NCBI RefSeq assembly: GCF_019212185.1
Contig: NZ_CP078138.1
Location: 6,053,501 to 6,117,500 of the forward strand
Direction: 5' to 3'
DNA from: Pseudomonas fluorescens
Lineage (GTDB): Bacteria > Pseudomonadota > Gammaproteobacteria > Pseudomonadales > Pseudomonadaceae
Length of the DNA stretch: 64,000 nucleotides
The notes below the pieces were generated by a model. The model was not told the origin of the DNA, made no database searches, and worked only from the letters and a program-made list of their open reading frames with translations. The translations under genes and the position numbers were made by a program. This document shows positions 1-10,349 of this stretch, piece after piece; position 1 is the stretch's first letter, and every line of letters begins with the position of its first letter.

Positions 1-192
1 ATGGGCGATGAAAAAGTCTGCCCAAGGTGCTGGCAGCAAATGGTTACCGGATTGAGTACCCCCTGGTGGCCACGAGCTTGCTACCATTGACGGTTTCTGC
101 GAGCGCAACGGACGATAGGAAACCTACGCCTGTTGCCGTGCTCCAACCGACTTCCTGCTCGCGATCGATCAACTTTTCAAAACGGAGCCTTC
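1..192. other. Left-edge region, no assignable gene
   Basis: Stretch between the window edge and the DUF1090 gene. Frame 1 is open from the first base to a stop at 88-90 and reads MGDEKVCPRCWQQM at its start, with a CPRC zinc-knuckle-like pair. It could be a 29-residue peptide or the tail of a gene that begins outside the window; codon use and length do not allow a decision. The ORFs at 27 and 133 overlap or extend the real gene and are not credible. No terminator or convincing promoter is visible. Confidence 0.25.
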
Positions 193-588
193 ATGAAACT
201 TCTTGCACCGCTCGCCCTGTTGACCCTGTGCAGCGCCCTCGCCGCTCCCGCGATGGCCACCGAGCAAGCACCTGAACTCACCGGCTGCGCCGCCAAGCGC
301 CAGTCCATCGCCACCCAGATCGAACAAGCCAAGGCCCACGGCAATGCCGAACAGCAGGCTGGCCTGGAAAAAGCCCTGAGCGAAGTCACCACCCACTGCA
401 CTGACGCGTCACTGAAGAAAGAGCGCGAAAACAAGGTGCTGGACGCCAAGCATGAAGTCAGCAAGCGTCAAGCCGATCTCGACAAAGCCATGAAGAAGGG
501 CGATCCGGAGAAGATCAACAAGCGCAAGGACAAGCTCGCCGAGTCGCGCAAGGAATTGCAGGAAGCGCTGGACGAGTTGGACAAGTAA
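193..588 (+). CDS. DUF1090 family periplasmic protein (YqjC-like)
   Basis: A 131-residue exported protein. Residues 1-22 form a typical signal peptide (MKLLAPLALLTLCSALAAPA, then MATE). The mature part is almost entirely charged helix, rich in Lys, Glu, Asp and Gln, with heptad-like runs (KHEVSKRQADLDKA, KRKDKLAESRKELQEAL), and carries two cysteines (CAAK and THC) spaced as in the DUF1090/YqjC family. The function of the family is not established; E. coli YqjC is a small periplasmic protein beside membrane proteins of unknown role. The ATG at 193 is preferred over the in-frame one at 133 because only it begins a signal peptide and it has an ACGGAG ribosome site just upstream. A REP pair follows the gene. 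Confidence 0.8.
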   Translation: MKLLAPLALLTLCSALAAPAMATEQAPELTGCAAKRQSIATQIEQAKAHGNAEQQAGLEKALSEVTTHCTDASLKKERENKVLDAKHEVSKRQADLDKAMKKGDPEKINKRKDKLAESRKELQEALDELDK

Positions 589-621
589 CAGGCCGGTTTT
601 GCGGGGGGCTTGAGGGCCTAT

Positions 622-696
622 TCGCTGGCAAGCCAACTCCTACAGTGGATCGGCAGCACACCACCAATACCCTGTGGGAGCTGGCTTGCCAGCGAT
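622..696. repeat. REP pair (REPIN-like), GCTGGCTTGCC type
   Basis: Two inverted copies of the same palindromic unit: TCGCTGGCAAGCCAACTCC at 622 onward and its opposite TGTGGGAGCTGGCTTGCCA at 673-691, running to 696. They are separated by a 28-base spacer. This is the usual head-to-tail REP doublet of fluorescent pseudomonads. It lies between the DUF1090 gene and the convergent cytochrome gene, where a hairpin may protect both transcript ends. Confidence 0.85.
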
Positions 697-719
697 GGCT
701 TCAGACCAGACTACCGAGA

Positions 720-1169
720 TCAATGATCCCGGAACTGTTTATGGCAGGCACTGCAGGCATCTTCGACTTTCTGTACCGCAGGGCCCAGATTGCTGGCCTT
801 GTAGGGCTGGATCTGGCTGGCAATCACCAATTCACCGGTGGCCGCCTCGAGGGTGCGGGCCATTTCCTGGAAGCGTGCCTGCTTCTCCCAGACATCGGCG
901 GTGGCACTGCTGTGATCTTCTTCACGAACCTGCGGGAAATGTTTCCACGGCTCATGGGACAAAGCATCGAGCTTGACCGCGCCCTCGGCGAATTTCGCGC
1001 CATCGAACGGGACCCGCCCGCGCAACATGCCGCCCAGGTCCTCGCCCGTCTTGAGCATTTGCTTGAAGATCGCCTTGCGCTGGCCCAGTGGCGAGTTGGG
1101 ATCGACACCGCCACAGGCGGTCAGGGTCAGGCAGGCCAGCAATACAACTGAAATTCGTTTAAGCGTCAT
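720..1169 (-). CDS. Cytochrome c'-type (class II) lipoprotein
   Basis: A 149-residue lipoprotein. The N-terminus has a lipobox (LLACLTLTAC, lipidated Cys about residue 19). The single haem-binding motif CSACH lies at the extreme C-terminus (DACSACHKQFRDH), which is the layout of class II cytochromes c', four-helix haem proteins. The family binds haem in the periplasm and can bind NO or CO or carry electrons; the ligand and partner here are unknown. The ATG at 1169 directly begins the signal sequence. It is read divergently from mltA, 127 bases away, and converges on the DUF1090 gene across a REP pair. Confidence 0.8.
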   Translation of the reverse strand: MTLKRISVVLLACLTLTACGGVDPNSPLGQRKAIFKQMLKTGEDLGGMLRGRVPFDGAKFAEGAVKLDALSHEPWKHFPQVREEDHSSATADVWEKQARFQEMARTLEAATGELVIASQIQPYKASNLGPAVQKVEDACSACHKQFRDH

Positions 1170-1296
1170 GGTGGCTCAAGGTCCGGAATTCGGCGGCCAG
1201 TATCCTCGCCTCGACCGCAAAGACCAATAGCCCTATTAACAATACGGGTTGCCGCAGCCGCCCATACGCTGCGCCAACCAGCACAGGAAGTACCGC

Positions 1297-2469
1297 ATGA
1301 ACAATCGCTTCAAGGCCTGGGGCAAGACCCTGGCCTGGACCGTCCCGATGATCGCCCTGCTTGCCGGTTGCAACGGTGGCGACAACACCAAGCCGCAGAC
1401 CCACGCCATCGCCACCTACTCCAGCGCCACCTGGGACGCCCTGCCGGCGGTCTCGGACAGCGACCTGCTGGCCGGTTTTGGCTCATGGCGCAGCGCCTGC
1501 ACTCGACTCAAGAATGATCCGGTCTGGGGCCAGACCTGCGCCGCAGCAGCCAGCGTGGCCATGGAACCCGGCGCGGTGCGCAGTTTTCTCAAGGAACACT
1601 TGCAGGTCTACGGCCTGCGCTCTTCGGGCGGCAACGCCAATGGCCTGATCACCGGCTACTACGAGCCGGTCTATCCGGGCAGCCTGACTCAAACCCCAAG
1701 CGCCCATGTGCCGATCTATGGCGTGCCGGACGACATGATCATCGTCGCCCTCGACAGCCTCTACCCGGAACTCAAGGGCAAGCGCCTGCGCGGTCGCCTT
1801 GAGGGTCGCGTGTTGAAGCCATACGACGATGCCGCGACCATCGAGAGCAAAGGCGTGAAGGCGCCGGTGGTGGCCTGGCTGACCGATCCGATGGACCTGC
1901 AATTCCTGCAAATCCAGGGTTCCGGGCGGGTCCAGCTGGCTGACGGCCGCCAACTGCGCATCGCCTATGCCGACCAGAACGGCCACCCCTACCGCCCCAT
2001 CGGCCGCTGGCTGGTGGAACAGGGCGAGCTGAAGAAAGAGGAGGTGACCATGGGCGCCATCAGCGCCTGGGCCAAGGCCAACCCGACGCGCATTCCGGAA
2101 TTGCTGGGCAGCAACCCGAGCTACGTGTTCTTCACCCGTAACCCGGACAGCAACGAAGGCCCGCGTGGTTCGCTGAACGTGCCGCTGACCTCGGGCTACA
2201 GCGTCGCCGTTGATCGCAAAGTGATTCCGCTGGGCAGCCTGCTGTGGCTCTCAACCACGCGTCCCGACGGCACCCCGCTGGTACGTCCGGTAGCGGCCCA
2301 GGACACCGGCGGCGCGATCACCGGCGAAGTGCGTGCCGACCTGTTCTGGGGCACCGGCGACGCCGCTGGCCATCTGGCCGGCGACATGAAACAACAAGGC
2401 CAGATCTGGATGCTCTGGCCCAAGGGTGCAGCGCTGCCGCAATTGCCCCAGGTGGCCGACAAGCCCTGA
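1297..2469 (+). CDS. mltA: Membrane-bound lytic murein transglycosylase A
   Basis: A 390-residue outer-membrane lipoprotein that cleaves the MurNAc-GlcNAc bond of peptidoglycan to leave 1,6-anhydromuramic ends, acting in wall turnover. A lipobox (MIALLAGCNGG) lies near residue 25. The MltA domain follows with GLITGYYEPVYPGS, QIQGSGRVQL and a C-terminal 3D domain containing AAQDTGGAI, whose Asp matches the catalytic Asp of MltA. The length is close to other pseudomonad MltA proteins. The ATG at 1297 is chosen over an in-frame one at 1249 because it starts the signal sequence and follows CAGGAAG at 1284-1290. Confidence 0.95.
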   Translation: MNNRFKAWGKTLAWTVPMIALLAGCNGGDNTKPQTHAIATYSSATWDALPAVSDSDLLAGFGSWRSACTRLKNDPVWGQTCAAAASVAMEPGAVRSFLKEHLQVYGLRSSGGNANGLITGYYEPVYPGSLTQTPSAHVPIYGVPDDMIIVALDSLYPELKGKRLRGRLEGRVLKPYDDAATIESKGVKAPVVAWLTDPMDLQFLQIQGSGRVQLADGRQLRIAYADQNGHPYRPIGRWLVEQGELKKEEVTMGAISAWAKANPTRIPELLGSNPSYVFFTRNPDSNEGPRGSLNVPLTSGYSVAVDRKVIPLGSLLWLSTTRPDGTPLVRPVAAQDTGGAITGEVRADLFWGTGDAAGHLAGDMKQQGQIWMLWPKGAALPQLPQVADKP

Positions 2470-2511
2470 CGTGACCCGCCTGCAGGCGTGCCGGAGCGCT
2501 CCTGCGGCGCT

Positions 2512-2895
2512 TTACATCGACACGAAGAAGAAGCTGGCGATCAGCGCCATGCCGACAAACCACACCAGCGACCGCAGGATCGCCCAGTCCGCCAGGTAGC
2601 AGATGATGTACAGCAGGCGACTGGTGATGAACAACACCGCCAGCACGTTGATCGTCACCAGTTCGGCGTTGCCGGCCAGATGGGCGACGATGACCGCTGC
2701 GGCAAAGGCCGGGGTGACTTCAAAACTGTTGAGCTGGGCCGCATAGGCGCGCCGGGCAAAACCGTCGAGGTTTTCGAGGAAATCCCGTGGGTCATGGTTA
2801 TCGGCCAGGCGGAAGCGCCCGCCCAGCTTGGCGATATAGATGCACACGTATGGCAAGAAGATCGCGATCAAAATGCACCACAGGGCAACCGTCAT
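2512..2895 (-). CDS. MAPEG family membrane protein
   Basis: A 127-residue integral membrane protein with four hydrophobic helices (first ALWCILIAIFLPYVCIYIA, last LVWFVGMALIASFFFVSM) and the loop RAYAAQLNSFEVTPAFAAAV. NSFE is the signature of bacterial MAPEG proteins, relatives of microsomal glutathione transferases and leukotriene synthases. Enzymatic activity in bacteria is mostly unproven. The ATG at 2895 has AAGGA seven bases upstream; the longer reading frame would need a TTG start at 2913. It lies 36 bases downstream of the EamA gene on the same strand and is probably co-transcribed with it. Confidence 0.85.
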   Translation of the reverse strand: MTVALWCILIAIFLPYVCIYIAKLGGRFRLADNHDPRDFLENLDGFARRAYAAQLNSFEVTPAFAAAVIVAHLAGNAELVTINVLAVLFITSRLLYIICYLADWAILRSLVWFVGMALIASFFFVSM

Positions 2896-2931
2896 TGCAG
2901 AGTCCTTGTTCAAAGTTATCGGGAGGCTCGT

Positions 2932-3765
2932 CTAGAGCTTCATGATCAGCATGCCAATCAGTACCAGCCCACAGGCTAAGAGCCGTGGCTTGCCAAAAGG
3001 TTCTTTGAGGTAGCGCATTCCGAACAGCACCACCAGGATCACGCTGATCTCGCGCAGCGCCGCCGCTTCGGCAATCGACCCCAATTGCATCGCCCACAGC
3101 ACCAGAGCGTAGCTGAACAACACGCAGAACCCGACCGCCAGCCCCAGCCGCCATTGTTCACGCCAGAACAGCATGAACGCCGGGCGCTTGCGCACCAGCG
3201 CCAGCAATGGGAAGGGCCAGGCACTGAGCAGCGTGACCCAGACCAGGTAATCCAGCGGATGGGACCAGCGCCGGATCGCCTGGCCGTCGATGAAGGTGTA
3301 GCAACCGATGCACAGGCCGATCAGCGCCACCACCGGCAACATCGACCACGGCAGCCGCTCGCCGCCACCGCCCTGCCACAGCAGGCACAGCATGCCGAAC
3401 GGGATCAGCAGGATGCCGAGGATCTGCTGGGTGGTTAGCACTTCACCGGCGAAAATCAAGGTCAGTGCCAGCACCACCAAGGGCGACAAGCCGCGCATCA
3501 AGGGGTAGACCAGGCCCAGGTCCCCCACCCGGTAGGCCTGGATCAACAGGTAGCGATAGAGCAACTCGAAGGCCGCCGACGCGAGGATCCACGGCCAGAT
3601 CTCCAGCGGCGGCAGCGCCACGAATGGCAGCATCAAGGCGACAAACAGCAGCGCCACGCTGTCCATGCACGCCACCACCAGCAGACGCTCGGCGCTGAAT
3701 TTGATCAGGGTATTCCAGGCCGCATGCAACAGCGCCGCGACCAAAACCAGAACCGTGGGTAACAC
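2932..3765 (-). CDS. EamA/DMT family transporter
   Basis: A 277-residue, ten-helix membrane protein with two tandem EamA halves: the first ends in AYRVGDLGLVYPLMRGLSPL, the second in AAALREISVILVVLFGMRYL. The paired helix-turn pattern and the length fit the drug/metabolite transporter superfamily, usually exporters of amino acids or metabolites. The substrate cannot be read from the sequence. It starts with GTG at 3765, preceded by a strong AAGGAGG; no in-frame ATG nearby gives the full first helix. The MAPEG gene follows 36 bases on. Confidence 0.85.
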   Translation of the reverse strand: MLPTVLVLVAALLHAAWNTLIKFSAERLLVVACMDSVALLFVALMLPFVALPPLEIWPWILASAAFELLYRYLLIQAYRVGDLGLVYPLMRGLSPLVVLALTLIFAGEVLTTQQILGILLIPFGMLCLLWQGGGGERLPWSMLPVVALIGLCIGCYTFIDGQAIRRWSHPLDYLVWVTLLSAWPFPLLALVRKRPAFMLFWREQWRLGLAVGFCVLFSYALVLWAMQLGSIAEAAALREISVILVVLFGMRYLKEPFGKPRLLACGLVLIGMLIMKL

Positions 3766-3957
3766 AGCGCCTCCTTGCTCAAGAGAATTGATTCGTCATA
3801 TGTCAGGAGCTGTTTATACTGCAAGCGAACACGCTGTACTCACTTGCGCACATACTTATTCCAATAAATCTCTGCTGCTGCCGACTTTGCCAAGACTCGG
3901 ACACCGGCACGCGTTCGCCTGATCAAAGCGTCAAGACTACTGACAGAGACCTTGCGC

Positions 3958-5133
3958 ATGCCACTCGCCTTGCTTGCATTGGCCGTTGCCGCTTTCGGCA
4001 TTGGCACCACTGAATTCGTGATCATGGGCCTATTGCCCGACGTCGCCCGCGACCTGTCGGTGAGTATTCCGGATGCCGGTCTGCTGATCACCGGCTATGC
4101 CCTGGGCGTGGTATTCGGCGCGCCGATCCTCGCCGTGGGCACCGCCAACATGCCGCGCAAAGCCACCTTGCTGGGGATGACGCTGATGTTCATCCTCGGC
4201 AACATGCTTTGCGCCCTGGCGCCGAACTACGTCACTTTGATGGCCGCGCGTGTGGTTACAGCGCTGTGCCATGGGGCGTTTTTCGGCATTGGTTCGGTGG
4301 TGGCCGCCGGACTGGTGGCGCCGAATAAACGGGCCCAGGCAATTGCCATGATGTTCACCGGCCTGACCTTGGCCAACGTGCTCGGCGTGCCCCTGGGGAC
4401 CGCGCTTGGGCAATATGCCGGCTGGCGTTCGACGTTCTGGGCCGTGTCGGTGATCGGCGTGCTGGCCGCCGTCGCCCAATGGCTGTGGCTGCCCCGGGAC
4501 ATCGCCATGGACAAGGCCAACCTGGCCAGTGAGTTCAAAGTGCTGGGCAAGGCCAACGTGTTGCTGGCACTGGGTATGAGTGTGCTGGCTTCGACCAGTC
4601 TGTTCAGCGTCTTCACCTACATCGCGCCGATCCTGCAGGACATCACCGGCGTCAGCCCCCACGGCGTGACGATCATGCTGCTGTTGTTCGGCGTCGGCTT
4701 GACCGCCGGCAGCATGCTCGGCGGGCGCCTGGCGGACAGCCGACTGCTGCCGTCACTGGTGGGCATGGCCCTGGCGGTGGTGTTGGTGCTGGCAGCCTTC
4801 AGCCAAACCAGTCATTCGGTGATTCCAGCGGCGATCACCCTGGTGCTGTGGGGGATTTTCGCCTTCGCCCTGTGCCCGATCCTGCAACTGCTGATCATCG
4901 ACCAGGCCCATGAAGCGCCCAACCTCGGCTCGACCCTGAACCAGAGCGCGTTCAATTTGGGAAATGCAGCAGGCGCCTGGATCGGCGGCCTGGTGGTCGG
5001 CAGCGGCGCCGACCTGGCCGACCTGCCCTGGACCGGCGCGCTGGTCAGCGGCCTGACCGTGCTGACCGCGCTGTACTTCATCTACCGGCAACGGCGGGCG
5101 AGCGCCCCGTCACTTAAAGCGACTGCACAATGA
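3958..5133 (+). CDS. MFS transporter, DHA1 (AraJ/YdhP-like) family
   Basis: A 391-residue, twelve-helix major facilitator. The first helix contains the DHA1 signature GIGTTEFVIMGLLPDVA, and motif A-like and motif C-like regions follow (ANMPRKATLLG; GLTLANVLGVPLGTALGQ). Members of this subgroup (AraJ, YdhP, SotB) export sugars, arabinose-derived compounds or drugs; the substrate here is unknown. A TTG two codons upstream (3952) is also in frame, but the ATG at 3958 begins the conserved helix. The upstream gap of 192 bases separates it from the divergent EamA gene. Its 3' end overlaps the convergent gene by 20 bases. Confidence 0.88.
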   Translation: MPLALLALAVAAFGIGTTEFVIMGLLPDVARDLSVSIPDAGLLITGYALGVVFGAPILAVGTANMPRKATLLGMTLMFILGNMLCALAPNYVTLMAARVVTALCHGAFFGIGSVVAAGLVAPNKRAQAIAMMFTGLTLANVLGVPLGTALGQYAGWRSTFWAVSVIGVLAAVAQWLWLPRDIAMDKANLASEFKVLGKANVLLALGMSVLASTSLFSVFTYIAPILQDITGVSPHGVTIMLLLFGVGLTAGSMLGGRLADSRLLPSLVGMALAVVLVLAAFSQTSHSVIPAAITLVLWGIFAFALCPILQLLIIDQAHEAPNLGSTLNQSAFNLGNAAGAWIGGLVVGSGADLADLPWTGALVSGLTVLTALYFIYRQRRASAPSLKATAQ

Positions 5134-6976
5134 TCTGGCTTTTCAGGTCATTGGCCGCGGCCTCAGCCATGGCTTTCATCGATTTGAAGTCATCCGGGGT
5201 GCACACCGCGCCCGGCTGCTTGAAGTCGAAGCGGCGCTTGACCACCACCGCATTGCCCTCGCGGGCATAGGTCGAACTGTAGTCAAACCGCTCGTGGTTC
5301 AGTGTCACGTTCTTCGGTGCCGCGAGAATGCTGACATCCTGCGGGAACTCAAAACGCGCCTGCTCCTCGGTCACCCCGGAAATACAGGTGAACGCCTGAG
5401 TCCGTTCCGGCTCCATGAGCAGGCTGAAGACACTTTGCGCGATGCCACCGGCCAGGCTGCTCATGGTCAGCACGCCAATCGGACCCGGTAGATTGACCAG
5501 GTTCTCCACGCGCCCGGCCATGTTCATTTCATAACCCTGGCCGCTCCCCTCGAACTTCCCGGCATCAAACGTGCCGCTGCCGTTGAGCCCGTAGGACGCG
5601 AGGATCTGCTGAATCAACAGGTCGCGGTCGACGGGTTTCATCGACTTGACCCCGTAGCGATTCACTTCGGCGGCCCAGCCAATCACATTGGAGGTGTGGC
5701 TGAAGTCGGCAGCGCCTTTTGACGAAACCTTGAACAGCATGCTGTTTTCCACCAACCCCATTTGTGAGGTCGGCGTGTGCCCAACATCACCGGACTTGCT
5801 CAGCACCACCGGCTTGTCCAGCACTGGCACCGGCAGGTAACCGGCGGCAATGCCTTCGGCGGTGGAATCGAGATACAGGTTCAGGCTCGGCACATAGGTG
5901 ATGGCGTGGTTGAGCAGCCCCAGCGTCGGCACCTTGGGCAACCCATAGGCATTGCCCAGGTTGACCAGGGCCGGTGAGCTCTCGATCCCCACGGCCGCCA
6001 GCATGGCTTCCAGCAGTGCAACGTGGTCCTTACAGTCGCCATAGCGGTTGGTCAGAATCGTGTCCACCGGATGGGGCACCACACCGCCTGGGCCGACGTA
6101 GACCGCAACATAGCGAATGTGCTTGCGCACCCAGTCGCTCAGCGCAATCGCCTTGGCCAGGGGCGTGTCGAGCCCGGCCGTGAGGCCGTTGGCGAGATCC
6201 TGGATCTGCGGGGTCAGGGTGCTGTGGGCCCGTGCATCGTAGGCCTTGGCGAACGCGGCGAAATCGCCGAATGTCGACACGGCCAGGTATTGGCCGTAGT
6301 CCAGGTAGGACACCGCCCCCTGCTCGATTCGCGCCTTTTGCGCTGACACATAGTCCCAGCGATAAATTTTGCGCCCCGGCCCGGCGGCCGGCGTGCTCGC
6401 GGTAAAGCCCTTGGCATCGGCGTGCAGCGGCATGTCGGCCGGCAAGTCATAGATCAGGGTGAACTGCCGGGTCGGGAAAAACGCCGGGTAGGACAGGTCT
6501 TCAAAATGGCCAGGAAACAGCGCCGTGCTGCGCTTTTTCTTGAACTGAACCACCAGCCGGTCCCCCACGGCAACCTCAGGGAAGATCACTACTTTGAGCA
6601 GCGTGTCCTGGAACATCGGTGCATCCGCAGATGCTCGCTCCTGCTGCTCCTTGATCTGGTCGGCCTTGACCTGCACTTTGCGTCCGTCAGGCTTTTGCGT
6701 ATACGCCTGGAGTACCTCCAGGGTTTCCAGGGTCCGGTTGTAACTCATCGAACGTTGCGCCCAGGCCTTGATCGCCCGCTCTTCGTTGATCAGGTGCACC
6801 GTTTCCAGGGTCGCCACAAAACTGCCGTCGGCATTGACCACATGGGTCTGGATTTCTTTCTCGATGGTGATCGAAAGGTCAGTGCCATCATCCTTGGCCT
6901 GGGCGGTGCCCAAAACCAGGACAGACACCAGCAGCGCACTCAGAAGGCGCGCAGGGGAGAAGCCTGAGAACTGCAT
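5114..6976 (-). CDS. DUF3857 / transglutaminase-like domain protein
   Basis: A 620-residue exported protein. Residues 1-27 are a signal peptide ending in AQAKDD. The DUF3857 domain occupies roughly residues 40-220, followed by a transglutaminase-like core: WVRKHIRYVAVYVG, then NRYGDCKDHVALLEAMLAAVG, which carries the Cys of the papain-like triad, and the His region GLLNHAITYVP. The C-terminal part is a DUF3858-like beta region. Such proteins are common in the periplasm or outer membrane of proteobacteria and have no defined substrate. The gene stands alone; its end overlaps the convergent MFS gene by 20 bases. Confidence 0.82.
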   Translation of the reverse strand: MQFSGFSPARLLSALLVSVLVLGTAQAKDDGTDLSITIEKEIQTHVVNADGSFVATLETVHLINEERAIKAWAQRSMSYNRTLETLEVLQAYTQKPDGRKVQVKADQIKEQQERASADAPMFQDTLLKVVIFPEVAVGDRLVVQFKKKRSTALFPGHFEDLSYPAFFPTRQFTLIYDLPADMPLHADAKGFTASTPAAGPGRKIYRWDYVSAQKARIEQGAVSYLDYGQYLAVSTFGDFAAFAKAYDARAHSTLTPQIQDLANGLTAGLDTPLAKAIALSDWVRKHIRYVAVYVGPGGVVPHPVDTILTNRYGDCKDHVALLEAMLAAVGIESSPALVNLGNAYGLPKVPTLGLLNHAITYVPSLNLYLDSTAEGIAAGYLPVPVLDKPVVLSKSGDVGHTPTSQMGLVENSMLFKVSSKGAADFSHTSNVIGWAAEVNRYGVKSMKPVDRDLLIQQILASYGLNGSGTFDAGKFEGSGQGYEMNMAGRVENLVNLPGPIGVLTMSSLAGGIAQSVFSLLMEPERTQAFTCISGVTEEQARFEFPQDVSILAAPKNVTLNHERFDYSSTYAREGNAVVVKRRFDFKQPGAVCTPDDFKSMKAMAEAAANDLKSQIIVQSL

Positions 6977-7104
6977 AAAGATCCGTCTTTTTCATGAATA
7001 GGAAGCGTTCGCAATATACAGCAAGCACTGCCCCATCATTTCGACATCTTTGAATAACTGTTCAAATTCAGGCTCTTACCCACGCCGCAGAGTGAAACTG
7101 GGGC

Positions 7105-7986
7105 TCATTTTTCCGGAGTGCGCGGACCGGCCACAGGCCCTTCAGCGTTCTTCGGCGGTCCGCTTTCGCTGCGAATTTGTGCATGACTGAGCAGGGCAAA
7201 GATGAAGCTGCCACCAATGATGTTCCCCGCCAGCGTAGGACCTGCAAACACCAGCCAGAAGTCCGCCCACGACAATTGGCCCGCGAACACCAGGTAGGAG
7301 ACCTCAGCCGAACCGACCACGATGTGGGTGAAGTCCCCCAGTGCCATCAGGTAAGTGATGAGAATGATGATCCACATCTTGGCGCTTTCCATGGAAGGGA
7401 TCATCCAGACCATCGTGGCGATCATCCAGCCCGAGACGATGCCCTTGGCGAACATCTTGCTGGCGTCGTTCTCCATGACCTTGCGCCCGATATCGAGAAA
7501 GGCCAGGTCGGTCCGGGTGTCGAAAATCGGCAGGTGCAACATCACGTAGGCCACCAGCAAGGTCCCACACAGATTGCCAAACAAGACCACCGTCCACAGC
7601 CGCAACAGTCGACCGAAATTGTTCAACGTGGGTTTGGTCATGACCGGCAGCACGGCGGTCAGGGTGTTTTCCGTGAACAACTGCTGGCGGGCGAGGATCA
7701 CCGCCAGGAACCCGGCGCAGTAGCCAAAACTGGCGATCACTTTGAAGGCTTCGCCCTCCGGCAGTCGCGAGTTCAGCAGCCCCATGGCCATCAGCGACAG
7801 GCCCATGGTCAAGCCGGCGGCCAAGGCAGACCACCAGAGCGCGGCGACACTGCGCTCCAGCTCCTGGTCCCCCTGGGTGCGGATGATTTCATGCAGCACC
7901 GCCGCGCGCGGTGGCTGGTTTTTGTCGACGTCGTGCTGTTCCTGCGCCGAAAGGTTCGGGGTCTTGCCGTCTTTTTCAGTGTTCAT
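7105..7986 (-). CDS. Formate/nitrite transporter (FNT) family protein, YfdC-like
   Basis: A 293-residue membrane protein with a polar N-terminus of about 50 residues, then six helices. FNT features visible are the first-repeat ASFGYCAGFLAVILARQQLFTENTL and the LCGTLLVAYV helix, with a second repeat around GDFTHIVVGSAEVSYLV. The family are pentameric channels for formate, nitrite or hydrosulfide; this YfdC-type branch has an unknown substrate. The frame can be extended to a GTG at 8025, but no ribosome site lies before that codon, so the ATG at 7986 is preferred, with modest certainty. Confidence 0.82.
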   Translation of the reverse strand: MNTEKDGKTPNLSAQEQHDVDKNQPPRAAVLHEIIRTQGDQELERSVAALWWSALAAGLTMGLSLMAMGLLNSRLPEGEAFKVIASFGYCAGFLAVILARQQLFTENTLTAVLPVMTKPTLNNFGRLLRLWTVVLFGNLCGTLLVAYVMLHLPIFDTRTDLAFLDIGRKVMENDASKMFAKGIVSGWMIATMVWMIPSMESAKMWIIILITYLMALGDFTHIVVGSAEVSYLVFAGQLSWADFWLVFAGPTLAGNIIGGSFIFALLSHAQIRSESGPPKNAEGPVAGPRTPEK

Positions 7987-8051
7987 GGAGTCCGCAACCT
8001 GTGGCGTGTCGTTTAAGTACGACACGCGCGGTGCGGCATACGTTCTGTGGT

Positions 8052-8456
8052 TTATTCGACGCCGGCGCCATCCTGGAACTGGTCCTTGACGTATTTGATC
8101 TCGGTCCGCCCGTGCGCGGCCGGCAGGCCGTCCTCGCCGAGGTTCACAAAGACCATCTTCTCCACCGTGAGGATGCTCTTGCGAGTGATCTTGTTGCGCA
8201 CTTCGCAGGTGAGGGTGATCGAGGTACGACCGAATTCGGTGGCGGTGATGCCCAGTTCGATGATGTCGCCCTGGCGCGAGGCGCTGACAAAGTTGATCTC
8301 GGAAATGTACTTGGTGACCACGCGCTGGTTACCCAACTGGACGATGGCGTAGATCGCCGCTTCTTCGTCGATCCAGCGCAACAGGCTGCCGCCGAACAGC
8401 GTGCCGTTGGGGTTGAGGTCTTCAGGTTTTACCCATTTGCGGGTGTGGAAATTCAT
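8052..8456 (-). CDS. Acyl-CoA thioesterase, hotdog fold (YciA-like)
   Basis: A 134-residue hotdog-fold protein that should hydrolyse acyl-CoA thioesters in the cytoplasm. The acot/YciA pattern is clear: NPNGTLFGGSLLRWIDEEAAI, with the catalytic Asp in WIDE, then VSASRQGDIIELG. Length is normal for the family. The ATG at 8456 follows CAGGAG at a good distance. It is read divergently from the ahcY promoter region, and it lies 65 bases upstream of the FNT gene on the same strand, so the two could be co-transcribed. Confidence 0.85.
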   Translation of the reverse strand: MNFHTRKWVKPEDLNPNGTLFGGSLLRWIDEEAAIYAIVQLGNQRVVTKYISEINFVSASRQGDIIELGITATEFGRTSITLTCEVRNKITRKSILTVEKMVFVNLGEDGLPAAHGRTEIKYVKDQFQDGAGVE

Positions 8457-8575
8457 ATTCGCTCCTGAGGGTCTTGCCGATGGATATCGCCCATCATGGC
8501 AGAGCCCGGCGCACAGCTCTACGCCGCATCGACTATGGTCTCGATCAAGATAATCAACCAGCCGACAGAAACCCT

Positions 8576-10189
<1,614 letters not shown>

Positions 10190-10200
10190 TGCTTGGCTGA

Positions 10201-10229
10201 CAACACGGTGTGCCCGGCGCACCGTGTTG
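10201..10229 (+). terminator. Hairpin after ahcY, likely terminator or 3' stabiliser
   Basis: A perfect ten-base stem, CAACACGGTG (10201-10210) with CACCGTGTTG (10220-10229), closes a GC-rich loop 12 bases after the ahcY stop. The run of T residues expected of a strong intrinsic terminator is missing, so read-through to metF is possible. Confidence 0.5.
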
Positions 10230-10235
10230 TCTGGT

Positions 10236-10297
10236 TCGCTGGCAAGCCAGCCCCTACAGGTTCCACGTCACATTGGTAGGAGCTGGCTTGCCAGCGA
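10236..10297. repeat. REP pair between ahcY and metF
   Basis: Inverted copies of the GCTGGCTTGCCAGCGA unit: TCGCTGGCAAGCCAGCCCC from 10236 and GTAGGAGCTGGCTTGCCAGC within 10273-10297, with about 14 bases between them. It is the same family as the pair at 622-696. Its position inside a possible ahcY-metF transcript could give the two genes different mRNA stability. Confidence 0.85.
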
Positions 10298-10349
10298 AGG
10301 CGTTGTGACGGACACACCGTTTGGCTTTCGAGTTTCCAAGGATATGACC

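Noticed and set aside
3788..3820. Promoter TTGATT...TATACT before the MFS gene
   Set aside because: The spacing of 21 bases between the boxes is too long, and the alternative -35 box is poor.
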